DNA of 6,624 bases from Chloroflexota bacterium (GTDB lineage Bacteria > Chloroflexota > Dehalococcoidia > Lucifugimonadales > Lucifugimonadaceae), in assembly GCA_016189845.1 (NCBI GenBank), contig JACPRT010000116.1:1-6624 (forward strand), in the 5' to 3' direction. Positions within the stretch are counted from its first letter, which is position 1, and each line of letters starts with the position of its first letter. Below, in pieces: positions 1 through 5,462 of the stretch. Below the pieces are notes generated by a model that was given only the letters and a program-made list of their open reading frames with translations, was not told the DNA's origin and searched no databases. Made by a program: the position numbers and the translations under genes.

Positions 1-540
1 CTCGTCGAAGCCGGCCATGATCGCTTCCGTCTTCGCCAGGATGCTGGTCGTGTACAGGCCGGTGAGTTTGACGCCGGTGGGCATCATGACGTCGTCGGGC
101 CTTCGCCACGACGAGCTCTGGCAGCGAATAGCGCGGGTGTTGTCTATGTACGAGCCGAAGGGAATGATCATCAACGCAAAGTCGCTGGCCAGTTCTTGCA
201 GCCTGAGGTTCGCGACTCGTTCCGCGCTCTTGAATGCGAGTGGTCGGATGTACACGTCCTGGCGGTACCCGCAGCGCTCCAGCAGGTCGGTCGTGATCTT
301 GCAGAGGTCGTCGACTGAATAGGGCAGCTCGATCTTCAGGATCCTGGAGCCGCGCAGTAGGCGCTCGAAGTGCTCGCGCAGCCGGAAGACATAAGTCTTG
401 CCGTGCTCCTCGTTCCAGTTCCCACGGATGCCTTCGAACGCGGCGGTGCCGTAGTGCAGGGCGTGCGTCATGATGCTGACCTTGGCATCCTCGAGACGCA
501 CCTGCTTGCCGCCGAGGAATGCCCACGCCTGAGCCGCCAT
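1..540 (-). CDS. ilvE: Branched-chain amino acid aminotransferase, N-terminal 180 residues (3' end outside window)
   Basis: PLP-dependent fold-type IV transaminase that interconverts leucine, isoleucine and valine with their 2-oxo acids, using 2-oxoglutarate/glutamate; a cytosolic step in branched-chain amino acid synthesis. Reading the minus strand from the ATG at 540-538 gives an open frame of 180 codons to the window edge. The family signature is clear: MTHALHYGTAAFEGIRG at residues 24-40, HFERLLRGSRIL at 57-68 (the Arg normally contacts the PLP phosphate), and SSWRRPDD followed by TGVKLTGLY around residue 158, where K158 aligns with the PLP-binding lysine. The second half of the protein lies off the window. 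The start is supported by the N-terminal family pattern and by purine-rich GGGAAGGA (551-558) 10 nt upstream. It is divergent from comEA. Fold-type IV relatives such as D-amino acid transaminase or ADC lyase are less likely given the AFEGIRG and SSWRRPDD motifs. Confidence 0.93.
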   Translation of the reverse strand, partial: MAAQAWAFLGGKQVRLEDAKVSIMTHALHYGTAAFEGIRGNWNEEHGKTYVFRLREHFERLLRGSRILKIELPYSVDDLCKITTDLLERCGYRQDVYIRPLAFKSAERVANLRLQELASDFALMIIPFGSYIDNTRAIRCQSSSWRRPDDVMMPTGVKLTGLYTTSILAKTEAIMAGFDE

Positions 541-576
541 CAGCCTTCCGTCCTTCCCAAGCCGCGCAACCTGCCC

Positions 577-582
577 ATTATA
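577..582 (-). promoter_or_regulatory. Perfect -10 hexamer for ilvE
   Basis: On the minus strand 582-577 reads TATAAT, followed about 7 nt later by a possible start near 570, which leaves a leader of about 30 nt containing a Shine-Dalgarno-like GGGAAGGA. No convincing -35 box is visible at 16-18 nt (CCCTAG/CCCCTA), so the promoter may rely on the -10 or an activator. The same bases read TATAGA on the plus strand (579-584). Confidence 0.5.
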
Positions 583-621
583 GATTCCGACGAGCGGGCC
601 TAGGGGTTCGGAATTGGCCGG

Positions 622-630
622 TGGTATTTT
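622..630 (+). promoter_or_regulatory. Candidate extended -10 for the comEA-comEC operon
   Basis: TGGTATTTT at 622-630 is a TGn-extended -10 (hexamer TATTTT, 4 of 6 consensus bases). A start about 7 nt downstream, near 637, would fall only about 3 nt before the TTG start codon of comEA. No -35 box is recognisable in the GGGG-rich stretch at 601-608. This is positional inference; the hexamer is weak, but the local AT content stands out in a GC-rich region. Confidence 0.3.
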
Positions 631-639
631 CGGACCGCC

Positions 640-1302
640 TTGCCCAACCCACCGCAGCCTCCCCATGGTCGGCCTCGCGCCGGCGGCCGCACATCTACGT
701 GGTGGCCGCTGATCAGCTATGTCCTGGTGTCCCTGGCCCTGCTTGCCTCGATCGCCGGTCTCGGCTACTGGGCCGGCCGGCGATCGCGCCCACCGCCCAT
801 CGGGTTCGCTGTCCCTACCGCGGCGCCACCTGTCCCGATCACGGCATACATCGCGGGCGAGGTCGCCGAACCCGGCGTGTACACGATTGCGCCGGCATCG
901 AGGGTGATCGACCTGGTGGTCGCCGCAGGCGGACTGTTGCCTGATGCCGATCACGCCGCGTTGAATCTGGCGGCGAGGGTCACCGATGGACAGCGTGTGA
1001 TCGTCCCGGCCATCCGGGCCGCGGCAGGCCCGCCCGTGCTATCGGCGAACGATCGGGCGGCCGCTGAAGGTCCGCCGCGAGGTGGCCGGGCAGTCACCGC
1101 CCCAGCCGGGCCGGTGAACCTGAATACCGCGAGCCCGGCGGATCTGGTTTCGTTGCCGCGGATCGGGCCCGCAACCGCGGCCGCCATCGTCGAATGGCGC
1201 GACCTCAACGGCGGCTTCAAGAGCGTCGATGACCTTCTCATGGTGAAGGGTATCGGCACGTCGACGCTGGAAGCGCTGCGACCATACGTGACCGCGCCAT
1301 GA
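640..1302 (+). CDS. comEA: ComEA-type DNA-binding competence protein (TM anchor, SLBB, helix-hairpin-helix)
   Basis: Membrane-anchored DNA receptor for natural transformation; binds duplex DNA outside the cytoplasmic membrane and hands it to the ComEC channel. The 220 residues comprise a short Pro/Arg-rich cytoplasmic N-terminus, one membrane segment (about 22-44), a linker, an SLBB domain (about 65-124, with AYIAGEVAEPGVY), a disordered Gly/Ala/Pro linker (125-157), and tandem helix-hairpin-helix motifs from VNLNTASPADL (159-169) onward, with LPRIGPATAAAIV (172-184) and VKGIGTSTLEAL (202-213). This is the usual order and length for Gram-positive-style ComEA. The start is an uncommon TTG: an in-frame TAG lies at 601-603 and no ATG or GTG codon occurs in frame before the membrane segment. 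No good Shine-Dalgarno precedes it. The TGA overlaps the comEC ATG by 4 nt, so the two are probably translationally coupled. Confidence 0.9.
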   Translation: MPNPPQPPHGRPRAGGRTSTWWPLISYVLVSLALLASIAGLGYWAGRRSRPPPIGFAVPTAAPPVPITAYIAGEVAEPGVYTIAPASRVIDLVVAAGGLLPDADHAALNLAARVTDGQRVIVPAIRAAAGPPVLSANDRAAAEGPPRGGRAVTAPAGPVNLNTASPADLVSLPRIGPATAAAIVEWRDLNGGFKSVDDLLMVKGIGTSTLEALRPYVTAP

Positions 1303-3749
1303 TCCTGGGGCTGGCCGCCGCCGCTTTCGTCGCCGGCGTCGGCCTCGGGTACTACTTCGTGCCGGGCGCGTCCACGTCAGGCGCATACCTGATCGTGGGA
1401 GGGTGCGCCCTTTGCGCAGGCGTCAGCTCGCTCCTGTTGCGTCACCCCCGCCCCAGGCACCTTGGCTGGCTTCTGGCGGCGCTGTTGGTCGCAGGCGCCC
1501 TGCGCGGGTACATGGCCGGCGGGACTGTCCCACTGCTGCCCCCCGAGCTGCGCTCCGACTCCGCGGTCACACTCGAAGGCGTGCTGGCGCGCGACGCCCG
1601 ACCGTACGGCGACTCACACGTCCTGTCCATTGAGGTCGATCGATACCAGGCGGAAGGCTCATGGCGACCCGCCGGCTTCCGGGTCGACGTGGTGGCAAGC
1701 CACCTTTCTGGCGCCGCCGCAGCGGCACGCGCGCCGGACGGCTTCCTGCCGGGCGACCGGTACCTGATCACCGGCCAGGCCGTTTCCGCTGCGTGGTCCC
1801 CGGCGGCGTCCCGGGGCTCTGCTGCCGTCGTTCGAGACGCCGAAGTGACCCTCCAGCAGTCGAAACCTTCGGGCGTTGCACGTCTGTTGGGATCGTTGCG
1901 CTCCAGGCTCGGCAGGTCGATCGACCGGACGAGTCCCGAACCGGCGGCCGGGCTGATCAAGGCGATGGTAACCGGCGAGCGGACGGGCCTGTCGTCGGAG
2001 ACGCGTGATGCGTTCAGGCGGTCTGGCACATCCCACGTCCTGTCGATTTCAGGCATGCACGTCGGCATCGTGGCGGTGGCGTCGATCGCGGGGGCGGCCG
2101 CCATGCTCGGCCGACGGCGCCAGCTCTACCTGCTCGTGCCCGCGGCAGCGGTGTGGGGATACGCGGCCCTGGCCGGGTTCTCGCCGCCGGTCGCCCGGGC
2201 GGCGATCATGGCTTCAATATTCATTGGCGGCCGTGTTCTGGGTCGCCAGCGCAGCGTCGCCCCTGCCCTTGGGCTCGCTGCTGCGGGTATGGTGGTCCTC
2301 GACCCCCCTGTCCTCGCCGACGTGTCATTCCAGTTGAGCTTCCTCGCGATGTTCGGGCTCGTCGTGGTCACGCCGGGTGTGGCCCGTGCCGGCGAGTCGC
2401 TGATCGATCGCTTCGATTCCCGACTCCCGGAGTGCGGGTCGACGTTTTTTCGCAGCGTGAATTCGGGCGTGGCGATGTCCGTCGGGGCGATCAGCCTGAC
2501 AGGGCCCTTGGTCGCGATCACGTTCGATTCGATTTCCATCTGGGGCGCACCCGCAACGCTCCTGCAGGTCCCGGCGCTCCCGTTCCTGATCGTTTTTGGC
2601 GGACTCGAAGCGGCCCTGGGCCTCGTCTGGCATCCGATCGGCGTCGTCGCCGCGGGGCCGGCCTGGGCTCTGGCGGGGTACGTGATTTCGATCGCCAACC
2701 TGTTTGCGAGACTGCCGGGCGGGGCGGTAAGGCCCGAAGGAACGGCGATCGTCGCAGCTGCGTTGTATTACGCGGCGCTGGCTGCGCTGTTGAACCTGGA
2801 CAGGCTGCGCGACGTCGCCGCGAGCTTCGGTTCCACGGCGAACGGCGTAGCCGCAGGGGCGGCATGCTTCGCCGCTCGGCCTGTCCTTCCTCACAGCGCG
2901 GCGCCCAGGTTGTTTCTCCTGGCCTCCCTCGGCCTGGCCGGTCTTGCCTGGGCAGGCGCCATGGCGACCGCGGACGGCCGGCTCGCCGTCACCTTCTTCG
3001 AGACCGAGGGCGGCGATTCGATCCTGATCCGTACCCCGTCCGGCCGCCAGGTGCTGATCGATGGCGGCGACTCTTCGCTCGGGGCGGTCCGTGCCCTGAG
3101 CAGCAGGATGCCCTTCTGGGACCGGTCACTCGACATCGTCGTGCTGACTCACCCGCACGCGGACCACGCAAGGGGGCTGCTCGCGGTGCTCGAAAGGTAC
3201 CGCGTCGACACGATTCTGGACTCACCGTCCGAATACGACAGCTCGGTGTATCGCGAATGGCTCGCCAGGACGGATGCTGAAGGCGCCCGACGCGTGGGTG
3301 CCTTAGCCGGGACCTCGGTCACGCTCGACCGCGGCGTGTACCTGGATGTTGTTTTCGCCCAGCCGGAGGCGCTCGCTCCGGACGCGAACGATCGCTCGAT
3401 CGTGCTCAGGCTGGCCTACGGGGAGGCAGCCTTCCTGTTCACCGGGGACCTGTCGTCGGTGGCTGAGCGACGGGTCATCGAGGCCGGGCTGGACGTCCGT
3501 GCGCACGTCCTCAAGGTCGGTCATCAGGGCAGCCGCGGCTCGTCTTCAAACGCATTCCTGTCCGCGGTCTCGCCGTCCATCGCGGTCGTGCCCGCCAGCA
3601 TCGGAAACAAGTTCGGTCATCCGCACGCTGAAGCGCTCGAGAGGATCGCCGGGTTCGTCGATCGCGATCGGATCCTGGTCACCATGGACCGGGGCACCGT
3701 GGACATCGAAACGGATGGACACAGATACGTGGTTCGGACCATGCGCTGA
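1299..3749 (+). CDS. comEC: ComEC/Rec2 DNA-uptake channel with C-terminal metallo-beta-lactamase domain
   Basis: Polytopic membrane protein that moves single-stranded DNA into the cytoplasm during transformation. The 816 residues give the full three-part layout. Three N-terminal membrane segments (about 2-21, 28-47, 54-73) precede an extracytoplasmic OB-fold/DUF4131 region (about 85-185). The Competence domain (about 215-505) contains SHVLSISGMHVG (245-256) and SPPVARAAIM (295-304) and multiple hydrophobic helices. A last membrane segment (about 536-556) leads to an MBL-fold domain (about 560-816). Putative metal ligands are the HPHADH motif (H618, H620, D622, H623), D717 in FTGD and H742. 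Two family motifs deviate: the usual DVGQGD reads ETEGGD (568-573) and the usual HHGS reads HQGS (742-745). The ATG overlaps the comEA stop and has no Shine-Dalgarno of its own, as expected for coupling. No frameshift or truncation is seen. Confidence 0.93.
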   Translation: MILGLAAAAFVAGVGLGYYFVPGASTSGAYLIVGGCALCAGVSSLLLRHPRPRHLGWLLAALLVAGALRGYMAGGTVPLLPPELRSDSAVTLEGVLARDARPYGDSHVLSIEVDRYQAEGSWRPAGFRVDVVASHLSGAAAAARAPDGFLPGDRYLITGQAVSAAWSPAASRGSAAVVRDAEVTLQQSKPSGVARLLGSLRSRLGRSIDRTSPEPAAGLIKAMVTGERTGLSSETRDAFRRSGTSHVLSISGMHVGIVAVASIAGAAAMLGRRRQLYLLVPAAAVWGYAALAGFSPPVARAAIMASIFIGGRVLGRQRSVAPALGLAAAGMVVLDPPVLADVSFQLSFLAMFGLVVVTPGVARAGESLIDRFDSRLPECGSTFFRSVNSGVAMSVGAISLTGPLVAITFDSISIWGAPATLLQVPALPFLIVFGGLEAALGLVWHPIGVVAAGPAWALAGYVISIANLFARLPGGAVRPEGTAIVAAALYYAALAALLNLDRLRDVAASFGSTANGVAAGAACFAARPVLPHSAAPRLFLLASLGLAGLAWAGAMATADGRLAVTFFETEGGDSILIRTPSGRQVLIDGGDSSLGAVRALSSRMPFWDRSLDIVVLTHPHADHARGLLAVLERYRVDTILDSPSEYDSSVYREWLARTDAEGARRVGALAGTSVTLDRGVYLDVVFAQPEALAPDANDRSIVLRLAYGEAAFLFTGDLSSVAERRVIEAGLDVRAHVLKVGHQGSRGSSSNAFLSAVSPSIAVVPASIGNKFGHPHAEALERIAGFVDRDRILVTMDRGTVDIETDGHRYVVRTMR

Positions 3750-3770
3750 ATCTCACGTCTATTTCGTTAG

Positions 3771-3799
3771 TTGACACTTACGTAAGTCCATGCTTAACT
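3771..3799 (+). promoter_or_regulatory. Strong sigma-70-type promoter of arsR, probably giving a leaderless mRNA
   Basis: TTGACA (3771-3776) is a perfect -35 box. After a 17-nt spacer, TTAACT (3794-3799) is a good -10 preceded by TGC (3791-3793), an extended -10. The A of the arsR ATG lies 8 nt after the last -10 base, the usual start distance, and there is no Shine-Dalgarno before the ATG. The mRNA therefore probably begins at or within a base or two of the start codon. It is the only place in the window with both boxes near consensus. Confidence 0.75.
3776..3787. promoter_or_regulatory. 12-bp perfect palindrome, candidate ArsR operator
   Basis: ACTTACGTAAGT is its own reverse complement over all 12 bases. 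It includes the last base of the -35 box and fills much of the spacer, so a bound dimer would block RNA polymerase. ArsR-family winged-helix dimers usually bind imperfect palindromes overlapping their own promoters, which makes autorepression the natural reading. The binding itself is inferred. Confidence 0.6.
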
Positions 3800-3806
3800 A
3801 TGCGTC

Positions 3807-4121
3807 ATGGAAGAAGCAATCCAGGCGCTCGCCGAGCCCCGACGCAGGGATATCCTCACGCTGGTCTTCGGGCGCGAGATGAAGGCCGGCGACATCGCAG
3901 CTCACTTCTCGGTGACGAGGCCGGCGATCTCGCAGCACATACAGGTCTTGAAGCGGGCCGGGCTCCTACACGAGCGGCGACAGGGTACGTGCCGCTACTA
4001 CAGGGCGAGGCCGGAAGGCCTTGAAGACCTGCGCCGGTTCATCGAACAGTTCTGGGACTACCGGTTGCAGCTTTTGAAGGCCGCGGCCGAAGAGGAAGAG
4101 CGGAGGGAGTCGGCGCGGTGA
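3807..4121 (+). CDS. ArsR-family winged-helix repressor (likely autorepressor)
   Basis: Small dimeric DNA-binding protein expected to repress its own operon. The 104 residues show the ArsR pattern: ALAEPRRRDILTLV (7-20), an HTH with recognition helix in SVTRPAISQHIQVLKRAGL (35-53), a beta-wing at LHERRQGTCRYYRA (54-67), and a C-terminal helix with FIEQFWDYRLQLL (78-90). The ELCVCDL-type metal site of arsenic and cadmium sensors is absent and only one cysteine (C62) is present, so metal sensing by that route is unlikely. It resembles the non-metal ArsR proteins paired with SRPBCC genes. The start is set by the promoter distance; an ATG at 3800 is in another frame. The TGA overlaps the GTG of the next gene by 4 nt. 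Effector unknown. Confidence 0.9.
   Translation: MEEAIQALAEPRRRDILTLVFGREMKAGDIAAHFSVTRPAISQHIQVLKRAGLLHERRQGTCRYYRARPEGLEDLRRFIEQFWDYRLQLLKAAAEEEERRESAR
4102..4109 (+). promoter_or_regulatory. Shine-Dalgarno fixing the GTG start of the SRPBCC gene
   Basis: GGAGGGAG lies inside the end of arsR, 8 nt before the GTG at 4118-4120. It is a strong ribosome site and supports the non-ATG start and the GTGA overlap with arsR. Confidence 0.75.
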
Positions 4122-4585
4122 CACAAAGTAAGACTGACGAGGTCCGTGTCCAGGTTCGAATCGCCGCACGGCCCGAGACGGTCTTCTCCTTTTTCACCGA
4201 CCCCGCAAAGATGGTCCGGTGGAAGGGGCGCTCGGCCCAGCTGGACCCTCGCCCTGGTGGCGACTACCGGATCGACGTCAACGGCCGCGACATCATGGCC
4301 GGCAAGTACGTCGAGATAACGCCGTACTCGCGCATCGTCTACACGTTCGGATGGGATACTCCGGGCAATCCAATCACACCCGGTTCGACGACGGTCGAGG
4401 TCACCCTGGCGCGGGACGGTGACGGCACTGTGGTGACACTGACCCACCGCGGCCTCCCCGCCGCTGCACGAGAGCAGCACGCCATGGGCTGGCAGCACTA
4501 CCTGGGCAGGCTGGTCAAGGCGGGCGCGGGGATCGACCCCGGGCCGGACCCGTTTGCCGACCCGAAGGCGACGATGGGCCACTAG
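4118..4585 (+). CDS. SRPBCC / AHSA1-like (START superfamily) protein
   Basis: Predicted soluble single-domain protein with the Bet v1/START-like helix-grip fold, which forms a deep hydrophobic ligand pocket. The 155 residues carry typical AHSA1-family features: VRIAARPETVFSFFTDP (13-29), MVRWKG (32-37), DPRPGGDYRIDV (43-54), GKYVEITPYSRIVYTFGW (62-79), VVTLTHRGLP (105-114) and HAMGWQHYLGRLVK (121-134). Length matches a complete domain; no signal peptide or membrane segment. It is the partner of the ArsR gene through a 4-nt overlap, so its expression should follow release of that repressor. Members range from ligand carriers to cyclase-like enzymes, and the sequence does not say which this is. 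The substrate is unknown. Confidence 0.87.
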   Translation: MTQSKTDEVRVQVRIAARPETVFSFFTDPAKMVRWKGRSAQLDPRPGGDYRIDVNGRDIMAGKYVEITPYSRIVYTFGWDTPGNPITPGSTTVEVTLARDGDGTVVTLTHRGLPAAAREQHAMGWQHYLGRLVKAGAGIDPGPDPFADPKATMGH

Positions 4586-4615
4586 CCGCGGCTTTCCAAC
4601 TTCATCAGGCGAGAA

Positions 4616-4646
4616 GGTCCGGCGGACGTGCCGGACTGACAGTCCG
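4616..4646 (+). repeat. Two overlapping, mutually exclusive hairpins before the DUF4242-like gene
   Basis: Hairpin A pairs GTCCGGC (4617-4623) with GCCGGAC (4630-4636) across a 6-nt loop, plus a G-U closing pair at 4616/4637. Hairpin B pairs CGGACT (4632-4637) with AGTCCG (4641-4646) across a 3-nt loop. They share 4632-4637, so only one can form at a time. The Shine-Dalgarno follows 14 nt later. There is no T-run, so this is not a standard intrinsic terminator. The 12-mer at 4616-4627 recurs after the gene. A role as processing site, attenuator or stabiliser is speculation. Confidence 0.5.
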
Positions 4647-4659
4647 CAAGAAAAGCACC

Positions 4660-4666
4660 AGGAGGT
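4660..4666 (+). promoter_or_regulatory. Consensus Shine-Dalgarno of the DUF4242-like gene
   Basis: AGGAGGT, 7 nt before the ATG at 4674. It decides the start: the frame is open upstream to 4554, but that part overlaps the SRPBCC gene in another frame and lacks family similarity. Confidence 0.85.
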
Positions 4667-4673
4667 AGCGACC

Positions 4674-4931
4674 ATGCCCCGTTTCCTCGACCACCACACG
4701 TTGACCGGCGCCCTGCCCAAAGAGGCCGTGGACATGATCAAGTCCGCGGTGAAGGCCTCGAAGCCCGACCAGTTCGGGGTGAAGCCGATCGACGTCCTGA
4801 TCGCGCAGGGCGAGAGCTACTGCATCACCGAGGCGCCCAACGCCGACGCTGTCATCAAATCGCACAAGGCGATCGGGTTCGAACTCGGCAAATCCAACGT
4901 CAAGCAAGTGACGAGCCTCGCGTCCTCGTAG
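4674..4931 (+). CDS. DUF4242-like small protein (putative nickel-binding-family ferredoxin-like fold)
   Basis: An 85-residue soluble protein. The pattern fits DUF4242: an N-terminal PRFLDHHTLTG strand, a helix around PKEAVDMIKSAVKASK (15-30), a central strand KPIDVLIAQGES (37-48), then YCITEAPNADAVIKSHKAIGFEL (49-71), which corresponds to the family's C-x-x-EAP...H...G region, and a final strand KQVTSLAS. DUF4242 proteins are small ferredoxin-like dimers; one characterised Streptomyces member binds nickel. Here C50, E53 and H64 are the obvious candidate ligands, but metal binding is inferred. It lies 88 nt after the SRPBCC gene on the same strand and could be third in the arsR operon. A strong hairpin follows immediately after its stop. 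The family assignment rests on recalled pattern only, so it is less certain than that of its neighbours. Confidence 0.72.
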   Translation: MPRFLDHHTLTGALPKEAVDMIKSAVKASKPDQFGVKPIDVLIAQGESYCITEAPNADAVIKSHKAIGFELGKSNVKQVTSLASS

Positions 4932-4941
4932 CCTGGCCCAG

Positions 4942-4980
4942 GGTCTGGCGGTCGAGCCAGTCTCTGCTGACCGCCGGACC
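4942..4980 (+). terminator. 12-bp stem-loop directly after the DUF4242-like gene (terminator-like, no U-tract)
   Basis: GGTCTGGCGGTC (4942-4953) pairs with GACCGCCGGACC (4969-4980) over 12 positions, 11 Watson-Crick and one G-U. The 15-nt loop can pair further (AGC with GCT). It starts 10 nt after the stop codon. The next bases are CATCTCGCCC rather than a T-run, so it could end transcription weakly, act as a 3' barrier to exonucleases, or be a repeat element. The right arm is an 11/12 inverted match to 4616-4627. Confidence 0.55.
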
Positions 4981-5028
4981 CATCTCGCCCGACGTGCTTC
5001 TCGCGAAAAGGCCGTTCAGGTTCTCGAG

Positions 5029-5046
5029 CCGGCGAGCGCCGGGAGG
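5029..5046 (+). promoter_or_regulatory. Shine-Dalgarno of the ABM-like gene, partly inside a hairpin
   Basis: GGGAGG (5041-5046) sits 5 nt before the ATG at 5052 and fixes that start. CCGGC (5029-5033) can pair with GCCGG (5038-5042) around a GAGC loop, which would tie up the first two bases of the ribosome site. The stem is short, so an effect on translation is only possible. No clear promoter is seen between 4981 and 5028. Confidence 0.55.
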
Positions 5047-5051
5047 CGACC

Positions 5052-5462
5052 ATGCCAGTCCAGATAACGGCGCAGTACCAGGTGAGACTGGACTCACTGG
5101 CGGTCTGCAAGGCTGCGATCTCCGAGTTCGTCGAGGCCGTCCGGAATGAACCGGGCACTCTCGAGTACGTTGCCTGGCAGGAAGTCGCCGATCCGACCCG
5201 ATTCCTCCACCATTTCGTCTTCAAGGACCGAACCGCCCGTGACCGCCACGCGACCTCCGAGGCGGTCAAGCGTTTCACGGGAATCCTCTACGCCAACATC
5301 GTGGCGCCGGTCCAGTTCACTGAATACGAGGTGATCGCTTCGACGCTCGGACGATCCCCGCGCCCCGGTGGACCTATCTCGCAAGCCCAAGGTCCTCGTA
5401 GATCGCGGTCGTCACGGCCCGCTGGCGCGCCTGATGTGCAGCCTCGCCGCACATCCCGTTGA
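5052..5462 (+). CDS. ABM-domain (antibiotic biosynthesis monooxygenase-like) protein with an unusual C-terminal tail
   Basis: Residues 1-97 form an ABM-type dimeric alpha-beta barrel: QITAQYQVRLDSL (4-16), a helix KAAISEFVEAVRNEPG (20-35), LEYVAWQEVADPTRFLHHFVFKD (37-59), then HATSEAVKRFTGIL (66-79) and a closing strand VQFTEYEVIAS (87-97). The family includes cofactor-free quinone-forming monooxygenases, haem-degrading enzymes and proteins with no known reaction, so no substrate is named. Residues 98-136 are Arg/Ser/Pro/Gly-rich, unlike the domain, and are encoded opposite the 3' end of the convergent hydrolase gene for 89 nt. That tail may be a recent stop loss or a frameshift. A TGA in the +1 frame at 5332-5334 falls exactly where family members usually end. 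It follows the DUF4242-like gene by 120 nt on the same strand. Confidence 0.8.
   Translation: MPVQITAQYQVRLDSLAVCKAAISEFVEAVRNEPGTLEYVAWQEVADPTRFLHHFVFKDRTARDRHATSEAVKRFTGILYANIVAPVQFTEYEVIASTLGRSPRPGGPISQAQGPRRSRSSRPAGAPDVQPRRTSR

Noticed and set aside
17..603. Plus-strand open frames at 17-322 and 370-603
   Set aside because: They are opposite the ilvE frame, which shows a continuous aminotransferase sequence with the PLP lysine.
1442..2104. Long minus-strand open frame of 220 codons inside comEC
   Set aside because: It is antisense to a well-supported ComEC reading frame, has Arg/Pro/Ser-rich shadow composition and no recognisable domain; typical of GC-rich DNA.
2153..3280. Plus-strand open frame of 375 codons overlapping comEC in another frame
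   Set aside because: The translation is Arg/Gly-rich without domain signals, while the ComEC frame through the same bases carries conserved helices and the MBL domain.
3768..3800. Outer inverted repeat TAGTT...AACTA enlarging the arsR operator
   Set aside because: Its centre (3784) does not coincide with the centre of the perfect palindrome (3781.5), and part of it is simply the -35 and -10 boxes.
4617..4646. Intrinsic terminator after the SRPBCC gene
   Set aside because: Hairpins are present but are followed by CAAGAAAAGC, not a T-run, on the plus strand; listed as a structured repeat instead.
4554..4673. N-terminal extension of the DUF4242-like gene to an ATG at 4554
   Set aside because: The extension overlaps the SRPBCC 3' end, is Arg-rich and lacks family similarity; the ATG at 4674 has AGGAGGT 7 nt upstream.
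4058..4741. Minus-strand open frame of 227 codons across arsR, SRPBCC and the next spacer
   Set aside because: It is antisense to two genes with clear family motifs and proper ribosome sites; no similarity seen.
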